Assembly: GCA_050330195.1 (NCBI GenBank)
Contig: JBHJOB010000020.1
Location: forward strand, 1-64,000
Length of the DNA: 64,000 nucleotides
Direction of reading: 5' to 3'
Source of the DNA: JAHQVI01 sp050330195
Lineage (GTDB): Bacteria; Pseudomonadota; Alphaproteobacteria; Rhizobiales; Rhodomicrobiaceae
Below, piece after piece: positions 52,945 through 61,800 of the stretch (positions are counted from its first letter, which is position 1; each line of letters starts with the position of its first letter). A program made the position numbers and the translations under genes. The notes below the pieces were generated by a model. It did not search any database and was not told the DNA's origin. It saw only the letters and a list, made by a program, of their open reading frames with translations.

Positions 52945-53751
52945 CTATCGGATGCGATCGCTGTTCATGACCTTGGCCTGATCCAGTTCAATACCGCCGT
53001 GATCGATCGCAACCGCCTCGCCGTCCTTGCGGCGGCCACGGGCGATATCGAGGAAGACATCCTCCAGATTGCCCCGGTCGAAGCGGCGAATGAGTTCGGC
53101 GGGCGACCCGTCCTCGACAATGCGGCCGTGGCTCATCATGAGAACGCGGTCGGCCATGCGCTCGACCTCGGCCATGTTGTGCGACGCCAGCAGGATCGTT
53201 GCTCCGCGCCGGTCACGGTAGTCGATCAGCTTGTTCCTGACCCAGTCCGCCGTGTCCGGATCGAGACTTGCCGTCGGCTCGTCGAGCAGAAGCAACTCCG
53301 GCGAATTGATCAGCGCCTTGGCGATGGCCGCGCGTGTCTTCTGCCCGGCGGACAGATCGCCGGCGGGACGGTCGAGCAAGGGATGCAGCCGCAGATCCTC
53401 CGCCAGTTCCTCGATGCGGGCCGCGGCATTGCTGACACCGTAGAGATTGGCGAACGTCTCCAGATTCTGCCTGACGGTCAGCCGCATCGGGATGTTGATA
53501 TAAGGGCTCTGGAAATTGATGCGATGGATCACGTCATAGCGGTTGCGCACCATGTCCACGCCGAAAATGCGAATATCGCCCGCTGTCGGCAGGACGAGGC
53601 CGAGAAGCATGGCGATGGTCGTGGTCTTGCCCGCGCCATTGCCTCCCAGCAGGGCGGTGATCGAGCCGTTCCGGATCTCGAATGTCAGGCCGTTGACCGC
53701 TTCGACGTCGTCATAATGCTTCACAAGGTCGGCGACTGCTATGGGCGGCAT
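52945..53751 (-). CDS. ABC-2 type transporter ATPase
   Basis: A 268-residue ATPase with Walker A LLGGNGAGKTTTIAML (about 35-50), signature LSAGQKTRAAIAKALI, Walker B LLLLDEPTASLDPDT and H-loop SHNMAEVER, all intact. It energises the ABC-2 permease encoded directly downstream. It is divergent from regB, with a 186-base intergenic region between. The proximity of SCO1 and regBA raises the possibility that the exporter is linked to copper or respiration, but the sequence gives no substrate evidence. Confidence 0.92.
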   Translation of the reverse strand: MPPIAVADLVKHYDDVEAVNGLTFEIRNGSITALLGGNGAGKTTTIAMLLGLVLPTAGDIRIFGVDMVRNRYDVIHRINFQSPYINIPMRLTVRQNLETFANLYGVSNAAARIEELAEDLRLHPLLDRPAGDLSAGQKTRAAIAKALINSPELLLLDEPTASLDPDTADWVRNKLIDYRDRRGATILLASHNMAEVERMADRVLMMSHGRIVEDGSPAELIRRFDRGNLEDVFLDIARGRRKDGEAVAIDHGGIELDQAKVMNSDRIR

Positions 53752-53937
53752 TCACGCTCCTTTTCATTCAATCCGCATGTGCGATGAAGCCGCAACGGGC
53801 GCCTGCCCGGCATGGTCCCGCCATGGAGGCCGCCGGGAATGGTTCGGGAAGAAAATCCTGCTATATTGCCGCTTAGATAATCATCCCGCGGCATTCTTAA
53901 ACGCCCGCCGCCTCAAAATCGAGTTTGTGTCTCTCAA

Positions 53938-55281
53938 ATGCTTGCGCGCGAACGGATAGAAATCGGCGAAAGCCGGCTCCGGCTGCAAACGCTGATCCGC
54001 CTGAGATGGGTTGCGGTCATCGGGCAGACGCTGACGGTGCTGCTTGTTTTCCATGCGCTGGGATTCACGCTGCCGCTCGGGCCTTGTCTGATCGTGATCG
54101 GGTTCTCGGCCCTGTCGAACATCGTGCTGCAATTCTACTTCCCGCCCAGCAAGCGCCTGAAAAGCTCCCACGCCATGCTGATGCTTGGCTTCGATCTGAT
54201 TCAGCTTTCGGCTCTGCTTTACCTTACCGGCGGTCTGCAGAACCCGTTTTCGCTGCTGCTGGTCGTTCCGGTGGCGGTATCGGCGTCAACGCAACCCTTG
54301 CGCATTACCATGATCCTCGGCGCACTCTCGATCCTCAGCGCCTCCCTCCTTGTTCTCTATCATATGCCGCTGCCCTGGATACCCGGCGAATTGCAGACGC
54401 TGCCGCTGGTCTATCGCGTTGGCATCTGGACCGCGCTGGTCTGCTGCATCGTCTTCATGGCGACCTATGCGTGGCGAACGGCGCAGGAAACGCGGCTCAT
54501 GTCCGACGCGCTGGCGGCGACCGAATTGCTTTTGGCGCGCGAGCAGAAGCTTTCCGCGCTGGACGGTCTGGCGGCGGCGGCGGCGCATGAGCTTGGGACG
54601 CCGCTTTCAACGATCACGCTGGTGGCAAAGGAGTTGCAACGCGAGATCCCGGATGACAGTCCGCTGCGGGAGGATATTCAGCTTCTGCGCAGCCAGGCCG
54701 CCCGTTGCCGTGAAATCCTGAGCACGCTTGCGCAGAATACCGGCGAAACGGATATCGTCTTCTCGAAAATGTCGCTGGGTCATCTGATCGAGGAGGTTGT
54801 CGAGCCGTTTCGGGTTTTCGACAAGAAAATCGAGGTCGAGCTTCGCCCGCCCCAAGAAAAAGACAGCCCATTCAGCCAGGAGCCGGTGATTTCCCGAAAT
54901 GCAGGTATTATCTATGCATTGACGAACCTGGTTGAGAATGCAGTGGACTACGCGTCGAGCAAGGTCAGGGTCGTTGCCTCCTGGAACGCCAGGGAGATCG
55001 AGCTGGAAATCGTCGATGACGGTCCGGGCTTTTCACCGCAGATCATCGGCAGGCTGGGCGAGCCTTATGTGACGACGCGCCCGCGCTATCATCCTGATAC
55101 GAACGGCGAGGAGGAAGGCAGCGGAATGGGCCTTGGGTTCTTTATCGCCAAGACACTGCTGGAGCGCTCCAATGGAACGCTGACGCTCGACAATCGGGAT
55201 TTTCCGGAAAGCGGCGCATTCGTGCGCGTGACGCTGGATCGAAATCAAAATGAACACACGCGAAACTTTGCAGCAGATTAA
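53938..55281 (+). CDS. regB: redox-sensing histidine kinase RegB/ActS/PrrB
   Basis: A 447-residue kinase with six membrane helices (about 20-185). The quinone-binding motif GGLQNPF (98-104) is exact. The phospho-accepting His217 lies in AAAAHELGTPLSTI, and the redox-active cysteine is Cys257 in AARCREILSTL, exactly as in RegB, where disulfide formation or sulfenic acid changes activity. The ATPase domain has NLVENAVDYA, DDGPGFS and GMGLGFFIAKTLLERS. It senses quinone pool and thiol redox state and phosphorylates RegA. It is followed after 49 bases by regA. Its likely targets include oxidase loci such as those in this window. Confidence 0.95.
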   Translation: MLARERIEIGESRLRLQTLIRLRWVAVIGQTLTVLLVFHALGFTLPLGPCLIVIGFSALSNIVLQFYFPPSKRLKSSHAMLMLGFDLIQLSALLYLTGGLQNPFSLLLVVPVAVSASTQPLRITMILGALSILSASLLVLYHMPLPWIPGELQTLPLVYRVGIWTALVCCIVFMATYAWRTAQETRLMSDALAATELLLAREQKLSALDGLAAAAAHELGTPLSTITLVAKELQREIPDDSPLREDIQLLRSQAARCREILSTLAQNTGETDIVFSKMSLGHLIEEVVEPFRVFDKKIEVELRPPQEKDSPFSQEPVISRNAGIIYALTNLVENAVDYASSKVRVVASWNAREIELEIVDDGPGFSPQIIGRLGEPYVTTRPRYHPDTNGEEEGSGMGLGFFIAKTLLERSNGTLTLDNRDFPESGAFVRVTLDRNQNEHTRNFAAD

Positions 55282-55330
55282 GCCGTTTCTTATATAATGG
55301 CTTCATGTCAACAGAAAAACTGCCTATATT

Positions 55331-55915
55331 ATGGACTTAAAAGCAGGAGAAAAACAGGTGGTCATGCAGGCTGGCGCCACGGCTTCGCCATCGGAAAACA
55401 CCGTCCTCATCGTCGACGACGACAAGCCGTTCGCAAACCGTTTGAGCCGGGCGATGGAATCCCGGGGGTTCGACGTGCGTGTTGCGGAGACAGTGCAGGA
55501 CGGTCTGGCCATGATCAAGAGCGCTCCGCCCAACTATGCGGTGGTGGATATGCGTCTGGGCGACGGCAACGGCCTCGATGTGATCGCGCTGCTGAAGTCG
55601 CTGAAACCGGACGCGCGCGCCATCGTGCTGACCGGCTATGGAAACATCGCCACGGCGGTTACGGCGGTGAAGCTCGGAGCGGTGGATTATCTCGCCAAGC
55701 CCGCCGATGCTGACGACATATTTGCAGCCCTCATCGCCTCGCCCGGCCAGAAGCCGGAACCACCGGAAAATCCGATGTCAGCCGACCGGGTACGCTGGGA
55801 ACACATTCAGCGCGTCTACGAGTTGTGCGACCGGAATGTCTCGGAAACCGCGCGCCGACTGAACATGCACCGCCGGACCTTGCAGCGTATCCTTGCGAAG
55901 CGGGCGCCAAAATAA
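55331..55915 (+). CDS. regA: redox response regulator RegA/ActR/PrrA
   Basis: A 194-residue regulator: receiver domain (about 20-140) with phospho-acceptor Asp73 in VVDMRLGDG, conserved LTGYG and AKPAD, then a proline-containing hinge (KPEPPENP) and a Fis-type helix-turn-helix (RNVSETARRLNMHRRTLQRILAKRAPK) that is almost invariant in RegA/ActR proteins. It binds DNA as a dimer and controls aerobic and anaerobic respiration genes. The N-terminal 20 residues are longer than average; a start at the second ATG (MQAG, near 55364) is also possible. Downstream is a hairpin at 55945-55976. Confidence 0.95.
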   Translation: MDLKAGEKQVVMQAGATASPSENTVLIVDDDKPFANRLSRAMESRGFDVRVAETVQDGLAMIKSAPPNYAVVDMRLGDGNGLDVIALLKSLKPDARAIVLTGYGNIATAVTAVKLGAVDYLAKPADADDIFAALIASPGQKPEPPENPMSADRVRWEHIQRVYELCDRNVSETARRLNMHRRTLQRILAKRAPK

Positions 55916-55944
55916 GCGTCTCGCTGTCGGGATGACCGACGTGG

Positions 55945-55976
55945 GCTGCTAATCCGAAGCGAAGCGGATCAGCAGC
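55945..55976. terminator. hairpin downstream of regA
   Basis: GCTGCTAATCCG (55945-55956) pairs with CGGATCAGCAGC (55965-55976) at 11 of 12 positions with an eight-base loop, 30 bases after the regA stop. It has no T-run; it probably contributes to ending or protecting the regBA message and lies before a convergent gene. Confidence 0.5.
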
Positions 55977-56033
55977 CTGATCGTATGTGGCCGCTCGAAT
56001 GTCGTCCGGCGTGCTTTGGGTCGCTGGCTCGTC

Positions 56034-56792
56034 TTACGTCGGAACCTGACTATGTTTGATCGCATCGTGCAACTGGGTAAGCTCAGTTTTCAGTTGCGGG
56101 TCCGACGTTGCCGAAATCTGTTTCTCTAGCGTCCCGGTCAGAGTTTGCCGGTCCTGATCGGTTAAGATCGGGTGATAGGATGGCAGCGCGTTGAGCGCAC
56201 CCTTGACCATCACGAGAATGTCGGACTTTGAGTAAAGGCTCGTTTCCGCCATGCTCGTTACGAGGCCCGAATAGACTTCTCGGGCGCCGCTTTTCATCTG
56301 CTCAACCAGGGCGACATAGGTCTGATATCTCGCATCCTTCGGAAATGTCGCGAGAAATGGCTCCCCAAGCTCCACCAACGCACCGGTTGCCCTGGACTCA
56401 TAAACCATCAGTCTCGCGAGTTCGGCGGCATAAGGTTTGCCCTTTTGCGCTTCGCTCGAATAAAGGGTTACAAGCTGATGGAGGGGCTGCAGAACGGGTT
56501 TCAGCTTCTGATAGCGCACGGTAATCGCGAGTTCCGGATTCTGTCCCATGCGAAGCGGAATGTTGTCGGCATTGATCATTCGCTCGAATACGGGCTTTGT
56601 CTCTTCACCCGATAGCGTAGGCAGCGCCAGACCATCCCTTTCAACCCGTTCGACCAGGGCCCTGTAGTCTGTTGCGTCCCACGCTCCATCGGCGGAGGGA
56701 TAGCGTTTCTGAGCGTTGGCTAATTGTGCCGCCAGGGCCACACACAAGAGCAGCCAAGCCGATGACTTCAGTATCTTGAATATTCGTGCCAT
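56034..56792 (-). CDS. exported hypothetical protein
   Basis: A 252-residue protein with a signal peptide (about 1-25, cleavage after NAQ). The mature part is helical and charged, with conserved-looking AELARLMVYESRATGALVEL, and no cysteines or membrane helices. AGGGGG precedes the ATG at 56792. I recognise no family. It is convergent with regA and has copy C of the dispersed repeat just upstream of its start. Related periplasmic proteins probably exist in close relatives only. Confidence 0.6.
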   Translation of the reverse strand: MARIFKILKSSAWLLLCVALAAQLANAQKRYPSADGAWDATDYRALVERVERDGLALPTLSGEETKPVFERMINADNIPLRMGQNPELAITVRYQKLKPVLQPLHQLVTLYSSEAQKGKPYAAELARLMVYESRATGALVELGEPFLATFPKDARYQTYVALVEQMKSGAREVYSGLVTSMAETSLYSKSDILVMVKGALNALPSYHPILTDQDRQTLTGTLEKQISATSDPQLKTELTQLHDAIKHSQVPT

Positions 56793-56825
56793 GAAAAACC
56801 CCCTGTCCAGGCGGACCATTCGACG

Positions 56826-56930
56826 CTAGAGCGAGATCCAGTAATGGGCGCGATTTTGCGGAAAAATTGAGCCCCGAACAAATAGATGCGGGATCAGGAC
56901 CGCTTCCATTTGAAATGATCCTGATCCAGC
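56826..56930 (+). repeat. dispersed intergenic repeat, copy C
   Basis: About 105 bases starting CTAGAGCGAGATCCAGTAAT, with TTTGCGGAAAAATTGAGC and GAACAAATAGATGCGGGATCAGG in the middle, ending in an imperfect hairpin (GATCAGGACCGCTTC against GAAATGATCCTGATC). It is homologous to copies A (26489-26593) and B (33566-33669) and sits immediately upstream of a minus-strand gene. Confidence 0.85.
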
Positions 56931-57002
56931 CAGACCACACTATAGTCCGATCTATGTGGCAGCAGTCTGATTTGCGTGGAGGTCGTCCGCTTAAATGACC
57001 CT

Positions 57003-57069
57003 ATCCCATCGGGATTGCCGGAGCAGCCTGCCGTTCGGGGGCGACAGGCTGCTCCGGTTCCCTTTGACC
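57003..57069 (-). repeat. direct repeat, distal copy of RND permease 3' end
   Basis: Matches 58837-58903, the end of the RND permease gene, at 65 of 67 bases in the same orientation (offset 1834; differences at 57010 and 57026). On the minus strand it still reads GQREPEQPVAPERQAAPAIP, then MG and a TAG stop. A 13-bp perfect stem, CCGGAGCAGCCTG (57018-57030) with CAGGCTGCTCCGG (57045-57057), lies inside it. Together with the second copy it brackets the divergent gene pair between. Confidence 0.85.
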
Positions 57070-57179
57070 AGTCTTCATGGCGTCGGCGGCAGCGGATTCT
57101 GGCCAAACGCGGCCGAAATAGCGCTTTGCCTCACGAGGTTTTTCTCACACTGCTCTTTGGAACTTTATACCGTTTGCGG

Positions 57180-57782
57180 TTAAGATTTCGGCGCAGGCCA
57201 CATGGTGACAAAGTCCGAGCCATTGACTGAAATTGCGCTGACGTAAATTCCTTTCTGCCGCTGCTCATTGATATAGTTGATGTTCGCTTCGCTCCAACTC
57301 GTGCCGCCCATGAGATGTCCGTCCTTGAACAAATCGACGCTATGCAAGCGATAGCCAAACTCCGGCACATCCGACGCAGGCACCAACCGGAGCGTCCCAT
57401 TCTTTATTGCTTCGGAGTAGGCGCCGTCTTTTCCCGCATTTTCGGTGAGCATTTTCCAGGCCAGTTGCCGGTTTTCCTCTTCCGTCCCCTCCACCGGCTT
57501 GCGAACCCAGGCGTCCGCGCCCATAGCCCGGAACTTTGCAATCTGCGCTTCTGAAAAATCTGACGTGCTTGCGGCCTTGGTTCGTTCCGCCGTGAGATTG
57601 GCTGAAGCACTCAGGTCCAAAAGCTTCGCGACCAGACCGGAAACGGTCGTCAGCCCCGTTCGATCGCCAACGATAATGGAGGGCGCTTCCGGCAAAGGCG
57701 GCTTTGACTGGGGAGACGAGGCTTTCAACAATTTAAGCGTATTGAGGGCCGTATTCAGCCCCACCATGTTTACCGATACCAT
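57180..57782 (-). CDS. hypothetical protein in direct-repeat-bounded segment
   Basis: A 200-residue protein without signal peptide. The N-terminal 65 residues are low-complexity and polar; the C-terminal 130 residues (FSEAQIAKFRAMGADAWV, LAWKMLTENAGKDGAYSEAI, FGYRLHSVDLFKDGHLMGG) look like a folded domain ending GSDFVTMWPAPKS. There are no cysteines. I recognise no family. A possible relation to the neighbouring divergent gene is the shared opening style (short hydrophobic start and Ala/Lys-rich linker), but the C-terminal parts differ. It lies between two 67-bp direct repeats. No clear ribosome binding site is seen. Confidence 0.5.
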   Translation of the reverse strand: MVSVNMVGLNTALNTLKLLKASSPQSKPPLPEAPSIIVGDRTGLTTVSGLVAKLLDLSASANLTAERTKAASTSDFSEAQIAKFRAMGADAWVRKPVEGTEEENRQLAWKMLTENAGKDGAYSEAIKNGTLRLVPASDVPEFGYRLHSVDLFKDGHLMGGTSWSEANINYINEQRQKGIYVSAISVNGSDFVTMWPAPKS

Positions 57783-58068
57783 GCTATTTTCTCGTGGCGA
57801 TCAAATGCCAGATCCTTGTGAGGCCTCTAGCTGGGCCTGCGTCAAGCTTATTGCAGTGCTTTCAACGGTTTCTGAATGACACCACTTGCATTTTACCGGG
57901 TGTACCAATCTTGAACCCCTTTCATCGCCGCATCCAAACCCGCGATGGGAAACAAGTTGTTTACCTCCGCGCCGGATAATTTCTGTACAGAACCAGATTT
58001 GAGATCCCCGTGAATCGAAATCACGAGGAAGCCGTCGCCATACCGATGGTTCCGGAGGACCAAAAAGA
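57783..58068. other. divergent intergenic region inside the cassette
   Basis: This 286-base gap separates the two divergent hypothetical genes and must hold both promoters. It is less GC-rich than surrounding sequence in places. No palindrome or repeat of note was found. Confidence 0.35.
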
Positions 58069-58772
58069 ATGATTACAGGTTTGAGCCCGCTTGACACGCT
58101 CGCCGCGCGCACGATTGCGAACCGGACGAAAGCGGAAGGGGCGGCATCGAGCGAGAAGGCTGCACCGGTCAATGTCAGCAAGCCGAACTCCGCTTCCGCG
58201 CTGAAGCCGTTTTCCGAGGTGGCGCTGGATGCAAGGGCGGCCCTTAATGCCGGATATGAAAAGCTCGGTAAGGTCGCAAACGACCAAACGACGGCTAGCG
58301 AATGGTTCGATACCGTTGGATTGGCGAACCTGGATCGACGCACACTCTACGCCATCGCCAGCAATCAGGGCGGGATGTTCTCCGAGACCGAGATATCTGC
58401 CGCGCAATCAACAATGGCAGATCGACATTCACAGGCTATTCATGGGTTTGGCAAAAGTACGGCTGACATTTTTAAAGCATCTGTTGACTATCTCGATGCT
58501 GCACCCCTGAGGAAAAAGCATCACTCCAATGGGCACACGCAAGAGCATCCGCTCAGCGGGGGTATGAGCAGGAAATGCGGGACCAAGGTCGGGTGCCGGA
58601 AAATGTAGAGAGCGGCAACCCGGTCGTAAGTCTGTTCTTGAGATCTTTCGATGAGTTGGTAGCCGCAGGCAATGCCTTCGGGGATGTCCGGGAAATGCCG
58701 TCCTACGTCAAGGCCATTGAACTCTGGAACAGCATGAATGACGACAGGGAACCCTTCTCGTTTACCTTGTAG
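58069..58772 (+). pseudogene. hypothetical protein gene interrupted by a -1 frameshift
   Basis: The first frame (58069 on) encodes a polar helical protein up to LDAA at about 58503, then runs into a nonsensical basic tail ending at 58608. From about 58503 the next frame continues sensibly: TPEEKASLQWAHARASAQ, then EQEMRDQGRVPENVESGNPV and SFDELVAAGNAFGDVREMPSYV, ending FSFTL at 58772. One missing base near GATGCTGCACCCC (58495-58508) would join both into a protein of about 234 residues. The frameshift may be real or an assembly error. The family is not recognised. GAGGACC lies upstream of the ATG. It is divergent from the gene at 57180-57782. Confidence 0.7.
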
Positions 58773-58834
58773 CGAGCGGTGAGCTTTACATTTGAAAGGG
58801 TCGCGGACTTCGCCCCGGACCTAACTCCCCGGTC

Positions 58835-61800
58835 TCATCCCATGGGGATTGCCGGAGCAACCTGCCGTTCGGGGGCGACAGGCTGCTCCGGTTCCCTTTG
58901 ACCCGCCTTTGCCTTTTCTACAATGCCGAAGGAGAGGGCGTAGAGAGCAGGCAGGAAGGTCAAAGTCAGGATCGTGCCCGCGACGAGGCCGCCCATCATG
59001 GCCTTGGCCATCGGTCCCCAGAAGAGCGATGTCGAAAGCGGGATGAGAGCCAGACCAGCCGCGGCGGCGGTGAGAACGATGGGGCGGAAACGGCGCACGG
59101 TCGATGAGACGATAGCCTCGCGCATGGGCAGGCCGCTATCGAGATCCTGCTGGATCTGATCGACGAGAATGACGCTGTTGCGCATGATCATGCCCGCAAG
59201 GGCGATCACGCCGAGAATGGCGACGAAGCCGAACGGCGCCTGAAAGAGCAGCAGCGCGGCGGACGCGCCGATCAGGCCGAGCGGCCCTGTCGCGAGCACG
59301 ATCAGCATTTTGCCTACATGCTGGAGCTGGATCATCAGCAGAAGAATGATCGCAAGCAGCATGACCGGCATCTTGGCATTGATCGAGGCCTGGCTCGACG
59401 CCGATTCCTCCACCGCGCCCTGCATTTCGACGCGGTAGCCCACGGGCAGCGCCTCGCGCATCGGCGCAAGCTCGGCATGGATCGCCTTGGTGACGTCCGG
59501 CGACTGCACATGGTCGGGCACGGTGCCGCGCACGGTGATCGTCGGCAGGCGCGAGCGCCGCCATTCTATGCCCGGTTCGAGCACGACATTCATCCGGGCA
59601 ACCTGGGTGAGCGGTACGGCGTCGCCGCTTGCGGTCTTCACATAGGCATTTTCCACGGCGCTCAGAGCGGTCTCGTTCGCCGCCGGATCGCGCAGCACGA
59701 CGCCGATGGTTTCCTCGCCCTCGCGGAATTCGCCGATGGTCGCGCCGGTGAGGACGGCCTGAAGCGTCTGGCGAACCGCTTGCGAACTGACGCCGATGGC
59801 GCGGGCGCGGTCCTGGTCGATCTCCAGCCGGAAGGACGGGACCGGCTCCAGCCAGTCATCATGGACATTGTCGACAAGCGGGTTGGCGCGCATGGTGCCG
59901 GCGATCTCGCCCGCCAGTCGGCGCACCTCGTCGCGCTCCGGCCCGGTGACGCGGATCTGCACCGGCCAGCCGACTGGGGGACCATTGAACAGCCGGTCGA
60001 CCTTGTAGCGAATGTCGGGATAGGTCTCCGCCAGCCGCGCGCGGATACGGTCGATCGCGGGATCGCGCGCTTCCAGCGATTTCGGCATGACGAGGAGCTG
60101 GGCAAAATTGGGATTGCGGAGTTGCTGGTCGAGCGGCAGGTAGAAGCGCGGCGCGCCCTCGCCGATGAAGGTGGTGACGGAGGCGATCTCGCTATCCGCG
60201 ATCATGTCGGCTTCGACGCGCTTGGCCTGTTCCTCCGTCTGCCTGAAGGAGGTTCCTTCCGGCAGCCAGAGATCGACTAGAATTTCAGGGCGGTTCGAGG
60301 CCGGGAAAAACTGCTGCGGAATGAAGGCAAAGCCGCCAAGTCCGGCCACGAACGCCGCAAGCGTCATCGCGATCACGACGCGGCGATGCATGACGCACCA
60401 GTCGATCACACGCTCAAGTCGCCGGTAGAACGGGCCGTTGAACGGCTCATGCTTCGGCTTCTTGCCCTCCGCATGCGCGCCGGGCTTGTGCTCCTTGAGC
60501 AGCGAATAGCCGATCCAGGGCGTGAAATAGACCGCCGCGATCCATGACAGCACAAGCGAGATGCCGACCACCCAGAATAGCGAACTGACATATTCGCCGG
60601 CCGTAGACGCAGCGAAGCCGACCGGAATGAAACCCGCGACGGTGATCAGCGTGCCGGTCAGCATGGGAAACGCCGTGTGGTCATAGGCGTAGCTGGCCGC
60701 TTTCAGCTTGTCGAAGCCTTCCTGCAATTTTCGCTCCATCATCTCGATGGCGATCATGGCGTCGTCCACGAGCAGACCGAGCGCGATGATCAGCGCGCCG
60801 AGCGAGATGCGTTGCAGGTCGATGCCCATTAGCGACATTGTGAGGAAGGTCGCGCCGAGGACAAGCGGGATCGTCAACGCCACGACAAGGCCCGCGCGCC
60901 AGCCGAGCGAGAGGAACGAAACGGTCAGGACGATGATCACCGCCTCGCCGAGAACGACCAGAAACTCGCCGACATATTTGCGCACCACGTCCGGTTGATC
61001 CGCGATCTGGCCCATTTCCAGACCGATCGGCAGGTTCGCCTGCACGTCGGCGAGCGCCTTGTTGATCGCCACGCCGACATCGGTGGCTTTCGCGCCGTCC
61101 GCCATGACGATGCCGATGATCACCGCATCTTCGCCCTGATAACGCGTCCTGGCTACGGGCGGATCGACAAGGCCGCGTCGGACGGTTGCTATATCGCCGA
61201 GCCGGATTGTCTCATTGCCGATGCGAAGACGCAGCTCGCGGATTTCCTCGACCGTCGTCACGAACCCGTCAACGTCGATGCGCACCGAGCGTTCATCGCT
61301 TTCGATGCGGCCCGCCGGCTCCAGCGTATTCTGCGCTGCCAGCGCGCTGCCGATGGCCTGCGCCGATAGATTGCGCTCGGCCAGCGTCCTGGAGGAGATC
61401 TCGATATAGACTTTCTCATCCTGCGTGCCGATCAGATCGACCTTCTCGACGCCGCCCACTTGCAGCAGCACGTCGCGAATGCGCCGCGCCTCGGTCTTCA
61501 GTTCGGGATAGCCGAAGCCGTTGCCGGTAAGCGCGTGAAGGGTGATGTAGGTGTCGCCGAATTCATCGTTGAAGAACGGTCCGATCACGCCCTGCGGCAG
61601 CGTGTGGCGGATGTCGCCGACCTTCTTGCGGACCTGATAGAAGGCGTCGGCGATCTCGCGCCCGAACGCCTCGCCCTTGAAATTGGCGAAAATGACGGCG
61701 CTGCCGGGCCGGGCATAGGAACGGACGAAATCGAGATGCGGGGTTTCCTGAACTTTCCGCTCGATCTTGTCCACAACCTGATCCTGCATTTCCTGCGTTG

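Larger units (their letters stand above)
56793..57179. other. intergenic region with repeat copy C and a duplicated RND gene tail
   Basis: The 387-base gap holds the promoter of the exported protein gene, copy C of the dispersed repeat (56826-56930) and a 67-bp duplicate of the RND permease gene 3' end (57003-57069), both listed separately. No complete gene is visible. Confidence 0.6.

Noticed and set aside
57003..57069. Interpreting the first repeat copy simply as a transcription terminator
   Set aside because: It does form a strong hairpin, but it also preserves the reading frame and stop of the RND gene end, which a simple terminator would not explain.
59318..60280. 320-codon plus-strand open frame
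   Set aside because: Antisense to the RND permease gene; shadow composition.
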